Assembly: GCA_963741615.1 (NCBI GenBank)
Contig: CAVUIU010000012.1
Span: forward strand, 57,540-121,539
DNA from: UBA9676 sp963741615
Lineage (GTDB): Bacteria; Actinomycetota; Actinomycetes; Streptosporangiales; Streptosporangiaceae
DNA: 64,000 nucleotides
Reading direction: 5' to 3'
Both the position numbers and the translations under genes were made by a program. This document shows positions 61,852 to 64,000 of this stretch, in pieces (the first letter of the stretch is position 1; each line of letters starts with the position of its first letter). The notes under the pieces were generated by a model. It saw only the letters and a list, made by a program, of their open reading frames with translations. It was not told the origin of the DNA and did not search any database.

Positions 61852-62967
61852 ATGCCGCCCAGCCTGGACGAGATCCGCGGCGCACCCAAGGTGCTGCTGC
61901 ACGACCACCTCGATGGCGGTCTGCGGGCGGCTACGGTGGTGGACCTCGCCCAGCAGATCGGCTACGACCGTCTCCCTTCCGGGAACGTGGACGAGGTCAG
62001 GCTGTGGCTGCAGCGCGGGGCGAACCGGGGGCACCTCAACCTGTACCTCGACGCGTTCCAGCACACGGTGGCGGTCATGCAGACCGCCGACGCGCTGGTC
62101 AGGGTGGCCGCCGAATGTGCCGAAGATCTCGCTGCGGACGGCATCGTCTATGCCGAGGTGAGGTTCGCGCCAGAACTGCACGTGGCGGGGGGGCTCACGC
62201 TCGACGAGGTGGTCGAGGCGGTACTCGAGGGATTCCGGATCGGCAGCTCCGGGCACGGCATCACCGTATACGCGCTGCTCACCGCGATGCGCACGGCGGC
62301 CAGGTCGCTGGAGATCGCGGAACTGGCGGTGCGTTACCGCGACCAGGGCGTGGTCGGCTTCGACATCGCGGGCGCCGAGGCGGGCAGCCCCCCGAGCCGC
62401 CATCTCGACGCGTTCCAGTACGTCGCGCGCGAGAACTTCCACATCACGATCCACGCCGGGGAAGGATTCGGGCTCCCATCCATCTGGGAGGCGCTCCAGT
62501 GGTGCGGCGCGGAGCGCCTCGGTCACGGGGTCCGGATCATGGATGACATCGAGATCACGCCGGAGGGTGTCGCCACCCTGGGCAGGCTGGCCAGCTACGT
62601 CCGGGACCGGCGGATCCCGCTGGAGATGTGCCCGACCTCGAACGTCCAGACCGGGGCCGCGCCCTCGATCGAGCAGCACCCGATCCGGCTGCTGCGCCAG
62701 CTCTCGTTCCGGGTGACGCTGAACACCGACAACAGGCTCATGAGCGGGGTGAGCCTCTCGTCGGAGTTCCACCGCCTGGTGGAGGCGTTCGGCTACGGCT
62801 GGTCCGACATCGAGTGGCTCACGATCAACGCGATGAAGAGCGCGTTCGGGCACTTCGACGAGCGGCTGCGGATCATCAACACGCTGATCAAGCCGGGGTT
62901 CGCCACGGCGCGGGCCGCCAGCGACTCGGTGGTCTGGATTCCCGGGGCGGGAGCGGGCCGGGAGTGA
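61852..62967 (+). CDS. add: Adenosine deaminase
   Basis: A 371-residue zinc hydrolase converting (deoxy)adenosine to (deoxy)inosine, the substrate of the purine phosphorylase of the divergent operon. The metal ligands are in HDHLDGG near residues 17-23, HITIHAGEGFG and later LNTDNRLMSG; the catalytic Glu lies in HAGEGFG. EMCPTSNVQTGA is the family signature. ATG at 61852; its stop overlaps the next start (GTGA). Actinobacterial Adds often have this NTDN variant of the common NTDDP. Confidence 0.94.
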   Translation: MPPSLDEIRGAPKVLLHDHLDGGLRAATVVDLAQQIGYDRLPSGNVDEVRLWLQRGANRGHLNLYLDAFQHTVAVMQTADALVRVAAECAEDLAADGIVYAEVRFAPELHVAGGLTLDEVVEAVLEGFRIGSSGHGITVYALLTAMRTAARSLEIAELAVRYRDQGVVGFDIAGAEAGSPPSRHLDAFQYVARENFHITIHAGEGFGLPSIWEALQWCGAERLGHGVRIMDDIEITPEGVATLGRLASYVRDRRIPLEMCPTSNVQTGAAPSIEQHPIRLLRQLSFRVTLNTDNRLMSGVSLSSEFHRLVEAFGYGWSDIEWLTINAMKSAFGHFDERLRIINTLIKPGFATARAASDSVVWIPGAGAGRE

Positions 62968-64000
62968 ACGCCGACATCGTGACGGGAGCGGCCGGCGTCG
63001 TCGCGGCCGGGGCGGCGGGCGGCGGGGCCGCAGGCACCGGGATCACCGGCACCGGGCTCGCCGGAACCGAGATCACGGGGGCGGGTGTGGTCGGCTCCGA
63101 TGCCGCGCTCCGGCAGATCCTGCATGGCCTGCCCGGCGTCAACCAGGTCGGGGCGCACGAGCGGGCGGCGGCCCTGGCGACCCGTTCCATCAAGCGTGAG
63201 GCCAAGCTGTGGGCGCTGGAGATGGCGGTGCGCATGGTGGACCTCACCACGCTGGAAGGCGCGGACACACCGGGCAAGGTCCGCGGGCTGTGCGCCAAGG
63301 CGCTCCGTCCGGACCCCGGTGACCCGTCCGTGCCGCCGGTCGCGGCCGTGTGCGTGTACCCGGACCTCGTCGGCCTGGCGCGCGGCGAACTGGCGGGCAG
63401 CCCGGTGGCCGTGGCCTCGGTGGCGACGGCGTTCCCGTCCGGGCGCGCCTCGCTCGCCGTCAAGCTCGCCGACGTGGCGGACGCGGTGAACGCGGGCGCC
63501 GACGAGGTGGACATGGTCATCGACCGCGGCGCGTTCCTGGCCGGCCGGTACGCGCAGGTCTACGAGGAGGTGCGCGCGGTGCGCGAGGCATGCGGCGCCG
63601 TGCACCTCAAGGTGATCCTGGAGACCGGCGAGCTCGCCACCCTGGACAACACCGTCCGCGCCGCCTGGCTGGCGATGCTGGCGGGCGCCGACTTCATCAA
63701 GACGTCGACCGGCAAGGTGGCACCCGCCGCGACCCCGCCGGTGGCGCTCGTGATGCTGTCCGCCGTCCGGGATTTCCGGATGGCGACCGGGCGCCGGGTC
63801 GGCGTCAAGGTCGCCGGCGGTATCCGCACCGCCAAGGACGCCATCCGCTACCTGGTGCTCGTCCGCGAGGTCGCCGGGCCGGACTGGCTGACGCCGGAGG
63901 CGTTCCGCATCGGCGCCTCCAGCCTGCTCAACGACCTGCTGATGCAGCGGTCCAAGCAGCTCACCGGCGCCTACGCCGGGCCGGACTACTTCACCCTGGA
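62964..64000 (+). CDS. deoC: Deoxyribose-phosphate aldolase (partial, runs off the window)
   Basis: Splits 2-deoxyribose-5-phosphate to glyceraldehyde-3-phosphate and acetaldehyde. At least 345 codons are open to the window end. VCVYPDLVGLA, then AVNAGADEVDMVIDRGAFLAG, LKVILETGEL, and the Schiff-base Lys in DFIKTSTGKVAPAATP are the family motifs; GVKVAGGIRTAKDA follows. The first ~37 residues are a Gly/Ala/Thr-rich low-complexity stretch with GTGITGTGLAGTEITGAG, absent from ordinary DeoC. Starts at GTG, overlapping the add stop. No stop codon is reached, so the end is unknown. Confidence 0.92.
   Translation, partial: MNADIVTGAAGVVAAGAAGGGAAGTGITGTGLAGTEITGAGVVGSDAALRQILHGLPGVNQVGAHERAAALATRSIKREAKLWALEMAVRMVDLTTLEGADTPGKVRGLCAKALRPDPGDPSVPPVAAVCVYPDLVGLARGELAGSPVAVASVATAFPSGRASLAVKLADVADAVNAGADEVDMVIDRGAFLAGRYAQVYEEVRAVREACGAVHLKVILETGELATLDNTVRAAWLAMLAGADFIKTSTGKVAPAATPPVALVMLSAVRDFRMATGRRVGVKVAGGIRTAKDAIRYLVLVREVAGPDWLTPEAFRIGASSLLNDLLMQRSKQLTGAYAGPDYFTL

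Overview
The window is about 64 kb of very GC-rich DNA with tightly packed genes, frequent GTG and occasional TTG starts, strong GGAGG ribosome binding sites and many 4-base stop/start overlaps. With an NmtR-type nickel sensor, a rifamycin phosphotransferase, cobalt-type nitrile hydratase, a DUF2630 protein and many one-domain regulators, this points to a soil-type filamentous actinomycete (Actinomycetota). I cannot name the genus from sequence reading alone. No rRNA, CRISPR array or prophage block was seen.

Layout. 0-9.4 kb is conserved housekeeping: citramalate synthase, an oligopeptidase B with a proline-rich repeat insert, a phytoene-dehydrogenase-like oxidoreductase, a FAH-family hydrolase overlapping gltX, then tRNA-Gln(CTG) and tRNA-Glu(CTC). 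9.5-22 kb is accessory: a solitary sulfur-binding-domain/HNH endonuclease that probably recognises phosphorothioated DNA, a TetR/glycosidase-like divergent pair, two LuxR-type regulators (one fused to a DUF6325-like domain through a long alanine-rich segment), a universal stress protein, a nitroreductase, a nitrile hydratase operon, a serine hydrolase and several small proteins. 22-29 kb handles metals: a CDF exporter divergent from nmtR plus an MFS exporter, then a molybdate operon (TOBE regulator, modA, fused modBC).

28.7-39 kb holds a GNAT gene split by a one-base frameshift, a compact alkylation-repair operon (two O6-alkylguanine methyltransferases around an ECF-like sigma factor, plus a 2OG-Fe(II) oxygenase), a gene graveyard with a BBE-domain remnant and a nested inverted repeat, a MarR gene overlapping what looks like an internally deleted GT39 glycosyltransferase, and a two-component system. 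39-51 kb carries OsmC, an ABC-2 exporter, lipid enzymes, a PadR/membrane protein/signal peptidase operon, a rifamycin phosphotransferase, and an IS5-family element with clear ends and a CTAG target duplication that coincides with the stop codon of an ICMT-like gene.

51.7-64 kb is a nucleoside uptake and salvage locus. On the minus strand: a BMP lipoprotein, a double ABC ATPase, two permeases, purine nucleoside phosphorylase and a phosphopentomutase-like enzyme. Divergent on the plus strand: cdd, deoA, add and deoC (cut by the window end). A perfect 7-2-7 palindrome lies in the shared control region. Together these genes would import nucleosides, deaminate and phosphorolyse them, and feed the pentose phosphates into central metabolism.
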